A stretch of 64,000 nucleotides of DNA, taken from positions 1,550,001 to 1,614,000 of the forward strand of contig NZ_CP012677.1 of assembly GCF_001294625.1 (NCBI RefSeq), read 5' to 3'. The position numbers and the translations under genes were made by a program. The notes under the pieces are model-generated. The model was not told the DNA's origin. It did no database searches and saw only the letters and a list, made by a program, of their open reading frames with translations. Below are positions 9,701 through 16,964 of this stretch, in pieces. The DNA comes from Arthrobacter alpinus (GTDB lineage: Bacteria > Actinomycetota > Actinomycetes > Actinomycetales > Micrococcaceae). How positions within the stretch are numbered: the first letter of the stretch is position 1; each line of letters starts with the position of its first letter.

Positions 9701-9839
9701 GCTCGCCTCGACGCCGCCCTACCAGCACCAGATCCGCGTCGTCGAGGAAGAACACCCGATCCAGGTCCGTCTGCGCCACCGGCGCACCGTACCGACCATA
9801 CGCCACAGCCTCAGCATCACTCAGAAAATCCACCGGCAT
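6762..9839 (-). CDS. tnpA: Tn3-family transposase, full length
   Basis: 1025 residues from ATG 9839 (MPVDFLSDAEAV); a GTG six codons upstream is possible. The N-terminal half is the Tn3 DNA-binding region. The catalytic triad is visible as Asp in AAVDGMRF, Asp in IVVSDTGSYSD and Glu in RGLENQLGALG, within otherwise typical Tn3 blocks (DLEKIRRNWDDILRV, VLWTSVYLDAAV). Length matches the family's usual 950-1050 residues and no stop interrupts it, so it could be active. The start lies only 45 bp from an inner copy of the terminal repeat, so transposase binding there could limit its own transcription. Confidence 0.93.
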   Translation of the reverse strand: MPVDFLSDAEAVAYGRYGAPVAQTDLDRVFFLDDADLVLVGRRRGEHMKLGFGLQLVTVRHLGAFLEDPLDVPTAVLDFVAGQVGVSDSSCLKRYVEREKTRFEHQWEIRQAFGWKDFADVEEQFVEWIAARSWTSGDGPKAIFHDGVSWLRERKVLLPGVTTLTRLVAKVREDTNQRLWNELELLLTPGQRLALDRLLEVGPGERVSDLERWRKGPPPRGSGLVIMKALDQVSEIMGLGLANLGAEKLVPPRRLGGLARYGMSADASLIHRHPPGRRLATLLATVRHLEGASVDNALELLDLLMTAELLNKAHTASDRAKVRKHPRLAGASARLAVAVAALFESDQWAGTESEPPRVSKVWEAIEAVVSRTELRAALVVVGEDVPPVNGPDPDDWRAELTGRYTSISGFVKMLPLTIEFAANAEGTPVLDAMKALPEVLAYRGRLPVPLIPGRLINAEVVNGPWRHLVFGSPAHEDDVVNRHAYAFCVLEQFWRHLKRREIYAESSTKWRNPQAQLLEGARWEAVRADVLTTLSLPENPDVLLSGHAEALDETYREVGGRLVVNNEVRIDDDGKIHLTGLKALEEPPSLVDLRTRSTAMLPRIDLPEAILEVMTWVPELAEAFTAVSGARSRLEDLPTSLAACLAAHSMNVGYRPIAKKGVPALERSRLSHVFQNYVRPETLAAANVPLLARQASLELAQAWGGGMVAAVDGMRFVVPVPEAFARPNRKYFGPKRGMTWLNAMSERGMGRGAKIVAGTVRDSLHMVDVIFGLDGGDLPEIVVSDTGSYSDLVLGLLELLGISYRPALADLPDQKGWRIRPEADYGPLNTFARGRIDLEKIRRNWDDILRVVASIYTGTVRAYDVVTMLQRDGHPTALGEAIASYGRIFKSLHILAYIDVDESYRRDIKSVRNLQEGRHDLARRICHGRKGELYHRYERGLENQLGALGLVLNCVVLWTSVYLDAAVRQLKAQGYPVREEDMARLSPFVRTHLSVLGTYSFVLPDMEPGTIRELRDPEATDEDDE

Positions 9840-9883
9840 GAAGCGAGGATACCCCACACAACCCCGAAAAACCCACCAACATT

Positions 9884-9899
9884 GGAACGGTCAGTGGCG
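9884..9899 (+). repeat. Inner, outward-facing copy of the terminal repeat
   Basis: GGAACGGTCAGTGGCG occurs here in the same orientation as the left end, so it forms a 16-bp inverted repeat with the right terminus (9927-9942) across 27 bp. It lies directly upstream of the transposase start. The preceding CAACATTGGAA also matches the left flank at 5713-5723. Confidence 0.8.
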
Positions 9900-9921
9900 C
9901 CAAACAAGCCACTACACCCTC

Positions 9922-9942
9922 CCTAACGCCACTGACCGTTCC
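9922..9942 (-). repeat. Right terminal inverted repeat of the Tn3-family element
   Basis: This is the exact inverted copy of 5725-5745, facing inward. The next base starts the truncated lipoprotein frame. Confidence 0.85.
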
Positions 9943-9943
9943 G

Positions 9944-10375
9944 TTGTTGCTCATGCCCCGCGACGCTGCTGCTGCGGCCGCCCTGGCCACGGCGGGTTCA
10001 CCGCTGGGCACTATTGTGGTCAACGGACAGGGTATGAGCGCGTATGTTTTTGACCACGACACGGCCGGTTCCGGCACGAGTGCTTGCACGGGTCCGTGCC
10101 TGAGCCTCTGGCCGGCCATCACAGCAGCCACCGGCACCCCCGCCGTCAGCGGCGTCACGGGCAAGATTGCCACCAACGCACTCCCAGACGGGAAGTTCCA
10201 GCTCACCTTGAACGGGCTTCCGCTGTATACCTACACGCCCGACACCAAACCAGGCGACACCACGGGGGAGGGTTTTGGCGGCATCCGGTGGGTCGTGGGT
10301 GCCGACGGACACAAGATCACGTCAGCGCCGTCACCGACCCCGAGCAGCAGCGGCTCCTCGGGCTCGGGCTACTGA
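9944..10375 (+). pseudogene. 5'-truncated COG4315-type secreted repeat lipoprotein
   Basis: The frame begins right at the transposon end. Its 143 residues hold two repeats of the secreted YxFxxD class (GMSAYVFDHDTAGSGTSACTGPC and LPLYTYTPDTKPGD), a short Cys pair, and a Ser/Pro/Gly tail. Intact family members have a signal peptide and lipobox before this part; here only LLMPRDAAAAAALATAG precedes the first repeat. The signal part was therefore lost when the transposon arrived. Starts at TTG 9944 or ATG 9953 would give a cytoplasmic remnant at best. Its position next to the sigma/anti-sigma pair suggests it was once regulated by them. Confidence 0.7.
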
Positions 10376-10405
10376 CCGGGCCGTTCCCAACCGGCGGGCC
10401 GTTCC

Positions 10406-11110
10406 TCAGGGTGCGGCCCGCAACAACGCCTGCACCGTTCCAGCCCGGCGGACCTCCAGCGCGGCAATGTCATCCACCGCCACCGTTGTCGTGGCGACAG
10501 GGGTGACTGTCTCCCCGGGGGACGCCTGCCAGCTGCCCACCACCGTACTTTTCCCGTCAGTTGAGCGCAGCACCAGCTCGTACGTGGTGTCGCCTTGGTA
10601 GCCGGTGGCGGCATAGGAGCACGTCCAGGAGATTTGGGTGCCCCACGGCCGTGGCGCCAGGGCGCCCGTGGCTTGCAAGGCCGTCTGTCCTGTCGAGGTG
10701 AAGCGCACGGCAATTCCCGGGCCGTGACTTGTTTGGCTTGTGGCGGGGTCGGCTGCCGTCGGCACACCTGCCCCGGGGAAGGAGCCGTCCAGGGCGGCGG
10801 TCAGTCCCAGCGTGCCGGCGCCCGTGATGAGCACGGCGGCAGCCGCCGCAAGCGCCCACCGGGCACGCCGCCGTCGTACCTTGCGGCCAAAGACCCGGTA
10901 GGCGGGGACGGTCTGCACCTCCGCGGGGTCCTGCTCCGCACCTGCCACAGCCAACAGCCCTGGCAGGGGAGACAACCCGGCCACCCGCGCACGGCATGCG
11001 GCACAGCCGGCCAGGTGGTCTTCATAGGCGCGTCGTTCGGTCGGGGGCAAGGCGCCGAGGATATAGGCAGCATCCCAGGTGGCGAACTCGTCGGGGTTTC
11101 CCTTGCTCAT
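10406..11110 (-). CDS. Zinc-binding anti-sigma factor, RslA-like
   Basis: 234 residues. The N-terminal zinc anti-sigma domain shows HLAGCAAC (about 31-38) preceded by FATWDAAYILGALPPTERRAYED, closely resembling mycobacterial RslA. One TM helix (about 84-106, after a RRRRAR stop-transfer-like stretch) is followed by an external domain of about 125 residues containing GDTTYELVL and VVGSWQASPG. Such proteins hold an ECF sigma factor at the membrane and release it on oxidative or envelope signals. Its start codon overlaps the sigma gene's stop by 4 nt (10406-11110 and 11107-11618), the classic sigma/anti-sigma coupling. The gene itself is intact although the sigma gene is not. Confidence 0.82.
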   Translation of the reverse strand: MSKGNPDEFATWDAAYILGALPPTERRAYEDHLAGCAACRARVAGLSPLPGLLAVAGAEQDPAEVQTVPAYRVFGRKVRRRRARWALAAAAAVLITGAGTLGLTAALDGSFPGAGVPTAADPATSQTSHGPGIAVRFTSTGQTALQATGALAPRPWGTQISWTCSYAATGYQGDTTYELVLRSTDGKSTVVGSWQASPGETVTPVATTTVAVDDIAALEVRRAGTVQALLRAAP

Positions 11111-11618
11111 GGCCTACTCACCCCGACCTCCTGGAGAGCGAGCTTGAGCGCGTGCAGGCCGTAGTGTAGACGGGATTTGACGGTGCCGGCCGGGACGTCC
11201 AGCGCCCGGGCGATCGTGTTCGTGTCCTCGCCGCCAAAATAGGCGCGGATGATGACATCGCGGTGCTCGGCGCTCAGGGTGGCAAGGGCCTCAGAGATCA
11301 GCCAGCTGTCAAGGATCCGTTCGCTTTGATCCGGTTCCGCCCGCTCAGGGAGCTCGGCGCGGGCATGTTCGAGCCGGTGGTGGGCGCTGCGCCAGTCGTC
11401 AATGACCAGATTCCGGGCCACCGTGAAAGCCAGGCGCGCAGGGCGGCTTCGGGGCGTTGGAGCACCTCCTGGTGCGCCCAGGCCCGGAGCAGGGTCTCCT
11501 GCACGACGTCCTGCGCCACCGTCCCTTCCTGCGTGAGCCGCAAGACAAACCGGGTCAGCACGAGCGCATAGTCGCGGTGCAGCGCACGCATCGCCTCCTC
11601 GCGTGTGGGTGATCCCAT
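11107..11618 (-). pseudogene. ECF sigma factor (SigL-like), one-base frameshift
   Basis: The reading frame from ATG 11618 encodes sigma region 2 (DVVQETLLRAWAHQEV), then goes out of frame after RPEAALRAWL. The expected continuation FTVARNLVIDDWRSA and region 4 (LSAEHRDVIIRAYFGG, VPAGTVKSRLHYGLHALKLALQEVGV) lie in the next frame. The join is at about 11424-11431, where the minus strand reads CTTTCACGG; one missing T restores a normal protein of about 170 residues very similar to SigL proteins. ATG 11618 follows AGGTGAAC. This is either a true knock-out, a sequencing error, or less likely recoding at the T run. If real, the anti-sigma gene has lost its partner. Confidence 0.72.
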
Positions 11619-11768
11619 GTTCACCTGTCCCTTCACCGTCCGTCCGCCACGGTACTCCTGTCCGCTAGACGAAACACCGATTGCAAAGGTTCACCTGCGG
11701 TGAACCTTTGAGCGGGCCCGTTCGTCTTGGAGGGCAGGAGCACCCGCCGCCCTTTCAGGAGCCACTCC

Positions 11769-12254
11769 ATGAGCTAAGAATTCAATGGCCTGCCACCGCA
11801 TATTCTCCTCGTGCACGCCGTAATAGTCATGGTCCCGTTGGCGGCCCTGTGCGCGGTGGCCACGCTGCTGTGGCCGGCCGCCCGAAGACGGCTGGGCGCC
11901 GCGACGCCGGTCCTGGGCCTGGCCGCCGTGGTCCTGGTATTTTTCACACAGCAGGCCGGGGACTGGTTGCTGGCCCGTGTGGGGCACATGTCGGCCATCC
12001 TCGCTCATGCAGCGGCCGGTCGAACCCTTTTGCCATGGGCGTGGGGCCTGCTGGGCGCCTCTCTGGCAGCCTGGTTGTGGCACCGGCTGAGCATCTGGGC
12101 CCGCCTAGCGGCTCGCTGGGGAACCGGTTGGGCTGCGGGCGTGGCCTGCGTTTTTATGGCGGCCGTGCTTGCCGTCTGTGTGGGCATCACGGCCAACGTG
12201 GTGGTCATCGGCGAGGCAGGGACACGTGCCGTCTGGGGCGCGGTGTTGGTTTAG
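11769..12254 (+). pseudogene. DUF2231-like membrane protein with stop at codon 3
   Basis: ATG 11769 has a good ribosome-binding site (CAGGAG, 8 bases upstream) but is followed by AGC and then TAA (11775-11777). The frame then continues EFNGLPPHILLVHAVIVMVPLAALC and four hydrophobic helices to a stop at 12254. The LPPHILLVH opening matches DUF2231-type four-helix membrane proteins, which usually begin at this point. A GTG at 11811 could restart translation but would clip the conserved head. Function of the family is unknown. It is divergent from the sigma gene, with a 150-bp shared upstream region, and may be another decayed member of that regulon. Confidence 0.58.
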
Positions 12255-12476
12255 CTCCCCATCCGTTGCGCGTGCAGGTAGGCGATGGCTAAGCGCCTGG
12301 CAGTTCCACCTCCATGACGGTGCCTTGCCTGGCCTGGCCGACCACCTGCACGGCACTGACCGTCAGAGGCCCGCCCGTCAGGCCTGCATCGAGTCGACAT
12401 AGGCATAGCTTTCAATAACTTTTTGAATGCGCTCTACAGCATCTGGGCCCAGGCCATGCGGATCCGGGGCGGAGAC

Positions 12477-12518
12477 AAAAAGAACCCCCCGAAATCCTAA
12501 GATTTCAGGGGGTTCTTA
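12477..12518 (-). terminator. Rho-independent terminator of tRNA-Leu
   Basis: On the minus strand AAGAACCCCCTGAAAT pairs with ATTTCGGGGGGTTCTT and is followed by a short T run. It sits four bases beyond the tRNA 3' end. Confidence 0.85.
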
Positions 12519-12522
12519 TTCG

Positions 12523-12605
12523 TGCGCGAGAAGGGACTTGAACCCTCACCCCGTTTCCAGGACCAGCACCTCAAGCTGGCGCGTCTGCCATTCCGCCACT
12601 CGCGC
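12523..12605 (-). tRNA. tRNA-Leu, anticodon GAG
   Basis: The minus strand folds as a class II tRNA of 83 nt. The acceptor stem is GCGCGAG/CTCGCGC with discriminator A73. The anticodon stem CCAGC/GCTGG encloses loop TTGAGGT, giving anticodon GAG. A long variable arm (TCCTGGAAACGGGGT region) and T-arm GGGTTCAAGTCCC follow. The 3' CCA is not encoded. It should read CUC and CUU codons. Confidence 0.93.
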
Positions 12606-12796
12606 AGGTGATGACGGGAGGCGCATTCTTCCTCTCGGATGAATCGTTGTCTCCCGCAGCAGCGATGAAAACAATAGCACAGCTTTTGCCTCAACCGACA
12701 ATCAGGTAATTCGGCGCCGTGAACGTCACCGTTCTGGGGCATGCCGCGGTGCGGCTGTAGGCTGATGTGAACCCCAAAGCTATAAGGAGTCCGCCC

Positions 12797-14101
12797 GTGA
12801 ACACCCTCAGGCCAGAAGATGAAGTCGCTGGCATTTGTCAGGACCTGATTCGTTTTGACACCAGCAACTTCGCCAACAACGAGGGGCCGGGGGAGCGTGC
12901 GATCGCCGAACACGTAGCGGCCCTGATCTCCGAGGTAGGGCTCGCGCCGGAACTTTTCGAATCCGCGCCTGGGCGTGCCAACGTGGTGACCCGCGTTGAG
13001 GGTTCAAACTCCGCGCTTCCGGCACTGATCGTTCACGGGCATCTGGACGTGGTTCCGGCGCTGGCCCACGAGTGGAGCGTGGACCCCTTTGCCGGTGAGG
13101 AGAAGGACGGCCTGATCTGGGGTCGCGGCGCCGTGGACATGAAGGACATGGACGCCATGATCCTGTCGGTGATGCGTTCCATGGCCCGGGACGGGCGCAA
13201 ACCCGAACGTGACATCGTCTTTGCCTTCTTCGCTGACGAGGAAGCAGGCGGCAGCTACGGGGCACGGTGGGCGGTGGACAACCGGCCCGAGCTCTTCGAC
13301 GGCGTGACGGAGGCCATCTCCGAAGTGGGCGGCTTCTCGGCAGATATCGGCGGCAAACGGGCCTACCTTTTGCAGACGGCGGAAAAGGGCCTGGCCTGGC
13401 TTCGGCTGACGGCCCATGGCCGTGCGGGCCACGGATCGCAAATCAACACCGACAACGCTGTCACCCGCCTGGCCCGCGCCGTCACCAGAATTGGCGATCA
13501 CCAGTGGCCCATTGAATACACGGCCACCACACGTGCGTTCCTTGAGGGGGTCTCCGAGCTGACCGGTGTCGAGTTTGACGAAGGAAACCCCCAGACACTG
13601 CTGGATCAGCTTGGCACGGTGTCGCGTTTTGTGGGCGCAACACTGCAAAACACTGCCAACCCGACGTTCCTGAATGGCGGCTACAAGGCCAATGTGATCC
13701 CCGGCACGGCCGAGGCCATGATCGATGTCCGCACCCTGCCCGGCCAGCACGAGCAGGTGCTGGAACTGATCCGCGACCTGGCCGGGGACGGCATTGAGAT
13801 TTCCACCATCCACAACGACGTTTCCCTGGAGACGCCTTTCACCGGCAATTTGGTGGACGCCATGATCGACGCCTTGCATGCCCAAGACCCGGGTGCCGCT
13901 GTTCTTCCCTACACGCTCTCGGGCGGCACCGACAACAAGTCCCTGAGCCGTCTGGGCATTACCGGCTACGGTTTCGCCCCGCTGCAACTGCCCCCGGAAC
14001 TTGACTTCACTGGCATGTTCCACGGTGTTGACGAACGCGTTCCAGTGGAATCGCTGAAATTTGGCGCCCGCGTCCTTGACCAGCTTCTAAGCAACTACTG
14101 A
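12797..14101 (+). CDS. M20-family metallopeptidase / amidohydrolase
   Basis: 434 residues from GTG 12797, chosen because AAGGAG lies 8 bases upstream; a GTG 30 bases earlier has no site. Metal-binding motifs of the M20 clan are present: HGHLDVVPA (His and Asp), GRGAVDMKD (bridging Asp) and FFADEEAGG (catalytic Glu pair). A lid/dimerisation domain follows (TAHGRAGHGSQINTDN) and a C-terminal metal His is in FHGVDERVP. Such enzymes remove acyl or aminoacyl groups or cleave dipeptides; the exact substrate cannot be told. It is 34 nt upstream of the acyl-CoA dehydrogenase-like gene and may be co-transcribed. Confidence 0.85.
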   Translation: MNTLRPEDEVAGICQDLIRFDTSNFANNEGPGERAIAEHVAALISEVGLAPELFESAPGRANVVTRVEGSNSALPALIVHGHLDVVPALAHEWSVDPFAGEEKDGLIWGRGAVDMKDMDAMILSVMRSMARDGRKPERDIVFAFFADEEAGGSYGARWAVDNRPELFDGVTEAISEVGGFSADIGGKRAYLLQTAEKGLAWLRLTAHGRAGHGSQINTDNAVTRLARAVTRIGDHQWPIEYTATTRAFLEGVSELTGVEFDEGNPQTLLDQLGTVSRFVGATLQNTANPTFLNGGYKANVIPGTAEAMIDVRTLPGQHEQVLELIRDLAGDGIEISTIHNDVSLETPFTGNLVDAMIDALHAQDPGAAVLPYTLSGGTDNKSLSRLGITGYGFAPLQLPPELDFTGMFHGVDERVPVESLKFGARVLDQLLSNY

Positions 14102-14135
14102 CATTTGAGTAACTACTAAGGAGCCCAGCGGACCT

Positions 14136-15287
14136 ATGGATCTGTTCGAACTGCTTCCCGATGACCTCCTGGAACGCTTCAGAGCCCGCGCCAAAGGCTA
14201 TGACGAGCGCAACGAGTTCTTCCATGAGGACCTGGCCGAGCTGAAATCGCAGGGTTACCTGCGAATGTTTGCCACGATCGACGACGGCGGGCTGGGTTTT
14301 GGGCTCCAACAGGTCGCCGCCGCGCAGCGCAGGCTGGCCACGGCGGCCCCCGCCACCGCTTTGGCGATCAACATGCACCTGGTGTGGACCGGCGTCGCCC
14401 ATCTTTTGGCCCGGCGCGGGGACGACTCCTTGCGCTACGTCCTGGCGGAGGCGGTGGCGGGAGAGGTGTTTGCCTTCGGGAACTCGGAGGCCGGCAACGA
14501 TTCAGTACTTTTTGACTCCAACACGGTGGCGGCACCGCTAGGTGACGGCAGCTATTCGTTCACCGGGACGAAGATCTTCACCTCACTGTCCCCGGCCTGG
14601 ACGCGGCTGGGGATTTTCGGCAAGGATTCCACCGGCCAGGAGCCCATGCTGGTGCACGCCTTCATCACCCGGGACACGCCCGGCTACAGCATCAAGGACG
14701 ATTGGAACACCCTGGGTATGCGTGCCAGCCAATCCAACACCACGGTGCTCGACGGCGCCGTGGCTGCCGCGGATCGGGTGTTCCGGAAGCTGCCCGTGGG
14801 GCCGAACGCCGATCCGCTGATCTTTGCCATCTTTGCCTGTTTTGAGACCCTCCTGGCCGCTGTTTACACCGGGCTGGGGGAGCGGGCGCTGCAAATCGGG
14901 GTGGAAACGGTCCACAAACGCCGGTCTAAGAAGACCGGCAAGAGTTATGCCCAGGATCCCGACATCCGTTGGCGCATTGCCGACGCGGCCCTCGCCATGG
15001 ACGGGCTGTATCCTCAAGTCGACGCCGTGGCCCGCGACGTGGACGGGCTGGTCAACCATGGCGGCATGTGGTTCCCTGCGCTGGTGGGCGTGAAGGTCAG
15101 GGCCACCGAAACTGCTCGGACGGTGGTGGATTTGATCATCCGTGTCAGTGGCGGCGGAAGCTACTTTGCCGGCAGCGAGCTGGGCCGCCTGTACAGGGAC
15201 GTGCTGGCGGGCATGTTCCACCCCTCCGACGACGAGTCGGCGCACGCAACCATAGCCACTGCGTGGTTGGGGCCTGTGGAGCAATAG
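14136..15287 (+). CDS. Acyl-CoA dehydrogenase family flavoprotein
   Basis: 383 residues with the acyl-CoA dehydrogenase fold order: an N-terminal helical part (LPDDLLERFRARAKGYDERN), a middle beta domain containing FTGTKIFTSLSPAW and DDWNTLGMRASQSNTTVLDG, and a C-terminal helical bundle with VRATETARTVVDLIIRVSGGGSYF. It should bind FAD and oxidise an acyl-CoA or a related substrate; the more divergent C-terminal bundle also fits monooxygenase-like members. A clear catalytic Glu position cannot be assigned by eye. AAGGAG lies 12 bases before ATG 14136. Confidence 0.8.
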   Translation: MDLFELLPDDLLERFRARAKGYDERNEFFHEDLAELKSQGYLRMFATIDDGGLGFGLQQVAAAQRRLATAAPATALAINMHLVWTGVAHLLARRGDDSLRYVLAEAVAGEVFAFGNSEAGNDSVLFDSNTVAAPLGDGSYSFTGTKIFTSLSPAWTRLGIFGKDSTGQEPMLVHAFITRDTPGYSIKDDWNTLGMRASQSNTTVLDGAVAAADRVFRKLPVGPNADPLIFAIFACFETLLAAVYTGLGERALQIGVETVHKRRSKKTGKSYAQDPDIRWRIADAALAMDGLYPQVDAVARDVDGLVNHGGMWFPALVGVKVRATETARTVVDLIIRVSGGGSYFAGSELGRLYRDVLAGMFHPSDDESAHATIATAWLGPVEQ

Positions 15288-15533
15288 TTAGTGGATCTCC
15301 AGCGTGCGCTCCACACGGAGCACCTTTCGCCGTAGCCAAAACCGGCGGCTGCCGCCGATGTACAACAAGCTGCGTTCGAGTTCCCATTTGCCGTACTCCG
15401 CATGTTCACGCAGGCGCTGATAGGCCAAGGGAGCTGGCTCGTCGGAGCGAACTGACAGGATTAAGTACTCGTACTGCCGTTTCGGTGCACCCTTCGCGGT
15501 GAGCACGCCTTGCAAGGTTTCCCTCATGTCCAT
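15288..15533 (-). CDS. DUF5703-family small protein
   Basis: 81 residues from ATG 15533 (GGAAGGCGG just upstream; an ATG two codons later is possible). The core YEYLILSVR...APLAYQRLREHAEYGKWELERSLLYIGGSRRFWLRRKV matches the actinobacterial DUF5703 pattern of an HAEYG...WEL...WLRRK module. The protein is small, basic and cytoplasmic, with no known activity. It is convergent with the acyl-CoA dehydrogenase-like gene, which ends on the base before this gene's stop codon. Confidence 0.8.
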   Translation of the reverse strand: MDMRETLQGVLTAKGAPKRQYEYLILSVRSDEPAPLAYQRLREHAEYGKWELERSLLYIGGSRRFWLRRKVLRVERTLEIH

Positions 15534-15655
15534 TCCGCCTTCCCTGTCCAGGGCTGAATATACTCTGTGTCCATTCAAGCAGCTTGTGGTCCCGCTGGTG
15601 GTGGCACCGGAAACTGGTCTTTCCACTTCGTTGCCACACTGGTAGCGTCGAACAC

Positions 15656-15925
15656 ATGAGTATTGATCCCCGCGCAGCCTTGAGCGCTTTGACGACGGCA
15701 CTTGAAGAACACTTGATTGCTGCCTCTGCACGTCGCGGCGAAGAAGACCCCCAGGTGGAAGCCACCTTCCTGGGCATCATCGACGCCTTTGAGGTGTACG
15801 AGGAAGCTCTCTTTGACGCCTTCGACGAGGTCACCCCCTTAGTGATTTACGGCGATGACGGCGATGAGGACGAAGAGAATTCCGACGACGACCTCAATGA
15901 CGAGCTGGATCCCATCGAGGACTGA
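15656..15925 (+). CDS. Small acidic protein of unknown function
   Basis: 89 residues from ATG 15656. The N-terminal part is helical (RAALSALTTALEEHLIAASARR, DAFEVYEEALFDAFDEV), and the last 25 residues are almost entirely Asp/Glu with Asn and Ser. Similar short acidic proteins are common in Micrococcaceae, but I know no experimental function. It is divergent from the DUF5703 gene across about 120 bp and convergent with the aldo/keto reductase gene. Confidence 0.7.
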   Translation: MSIDPRAALSALTTALEEHLIAASARRGEEDPQVEATFLGIIDAFEVYEEALFDAFDEVTPLVIYGDDGDEDEENSDDDLNDELDPIED

Positions 15926-15944
15926 CGCCATGCACGCGCCCACC

Positions 15945-16880
15945 TCAGTGGGCGTGAGAGACCTCATTGAGCACGGTGGCAATGGGTTCAGGCAAAGGTT
16001 CCAACGTCGATTGCAAAATCTGGCGAAGCTGTTCGGTGGTGCGTGGGCCAACCACCGCGGCAGCCACAATGTGCTGATCCAGCACCCAGCTCAGCGCAAC
16101 ATCTAACGGGGACCGGCTCAGCCCCTTGGCGGCTGTGACAAGGGCCTCGGTAATTCGGCTCGGGCGTCCCGTAAGGTACGGGTCCACATAGCTGCTCATC
16201 GCTTCGCTGGCCCCACGGGAATCGGCCGGGATCTGGCCCCTGTACTTGCCTGTCAGAACTCCCCTACCCAACGGGGCCCAGCACAGGACACCGGCGCCCA
16301 CGTGTTCCGCTGCGGGAATGGCCTCACGTTCCACTCCACGGGAAAGAAGTGAATACTCCACCTGGTTGGCCACTATCGCCGTCTCGGACAACGTGGCCGC
16401 CCGGGCCAACTGCCAGCCGTTGTAGTTGGAAACTCCGGCATATCTGACCCGTCCCGAGGACACGGCCAGGTCCATGGCACTCAGTGTCTCCTCGAGGGGA
16501 ACGTTTTCATCCCACAAGTGCGCAAGCCATAGGTCAAGATGGTCGGTACCCAGCCGGGCAAGCGAGGCATCCAAGCTTGCCAGCATGGCCCTGCGGGAGG
16601 TGTCCACCATCCGTTTGCCGTTGCGGTGGCTAACTCCTGCCTTGGACACCAGCACAACGTCGCTGCGGGGCACAACGTCGCCGAGCATCTCACCCAGAAT
16701 GGCTTCGCTGCGGCCCTCCACATAGCTGGGGGCCGTGTCCAAAGTGTTGCCGCCAGCGTCGATGAACGTCCGCAACTGCTCCCTAGCGGTGTCCGCGTCG
16801 GTTTCCTTGCCCCAGGTCATGGTGCCCAGCGCCAAGGCCGAAACCCGCAGTCCACTGGTGCCCACAAATCGTTGTTCCAT
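15945..16880 (-). CDS. Aldo/keto reductase
   Basis: 311 residues, a typical AKR TIM barrel. The catalytic tetrad can be followed: Asp and Tyr in NTLDTAPSYVEG, Lys in VLVSKAGVS and His in LWLAHLWDE. The NADPH-binding part near the C-terminus includes APLGRGVLTGKYRG and the GPRTTEQL segment. It should reduce an aldehyde or ketone with NADPH; members of the YghZ/potassium-channel-beta-like group look similar, and substrate cannot be inferred. It stands alone between convergent and divergent neighbours. Confidence 0.88.
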   Translation of the reverse strand: MEQRFVGTSGLRVSALALGTMTWGKETDADTAREQLRTFIDAGGNTLDTAPSYVEGRSEAILGEMLGDVVPRSDVVLVSKAGVSHRNGKRMVDTSRRAMLASLDASLARLGTDHLDLWLAHLWDENVPLEETLSAMDLAVSSGRVRYAGVSNYNGWQLARAATLSETAIVANQVEYSLLSRGVEREAIPAAEHVGAGVLCWAPLGRGVLTGKYRGQIPADSRGASEAMSSYVDPYLTGRPSRITEALVTAAKGLSRSPLDVALSWVLDQHIVAAAVVGPRTTEQLRQILQSTLEPLPEPIATVLNEVSHAH

Positions 16881-16964
16881 ACGTGCAAGCTTACGGGGAA
16901 GATGGCTTCGCTTTTGCGGCGCGGTCAGTCGTGAACGTGCTGTTAAGTGCTCTAGGCTAAACCC

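Larger units (their letters stand above)
5725..9942. mobile_element. Tn3-family transposon, about 4.2 kb
   Basis: The element is bounded by inverted copies of a 21-bp sequence beginning GGAACGGTCAGTGGCG (5725-5745 and, inverted, 9922-9942). Inside are a res-like palindrome cluster, a serine resolvase with N-terminal zinc finger (plus strand) and a full-length Tn3-type transposase (minus strand), arranged tail to tail with no cargo. The five bases outside each end differ (GGAAT on the left, GTTGT on the right), so no target duplication is seen. The genes touching the two ends do not match each other either. A deletion or rearrangement after insertion is the likely reason. Confidence 0.85.

Noticed and set aside
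5725..9942. Target-site duplication around the first transposon
   Set aside because: The flanking five bases differ (GGAAT and GTTGT) and the cut genes are unrelated.
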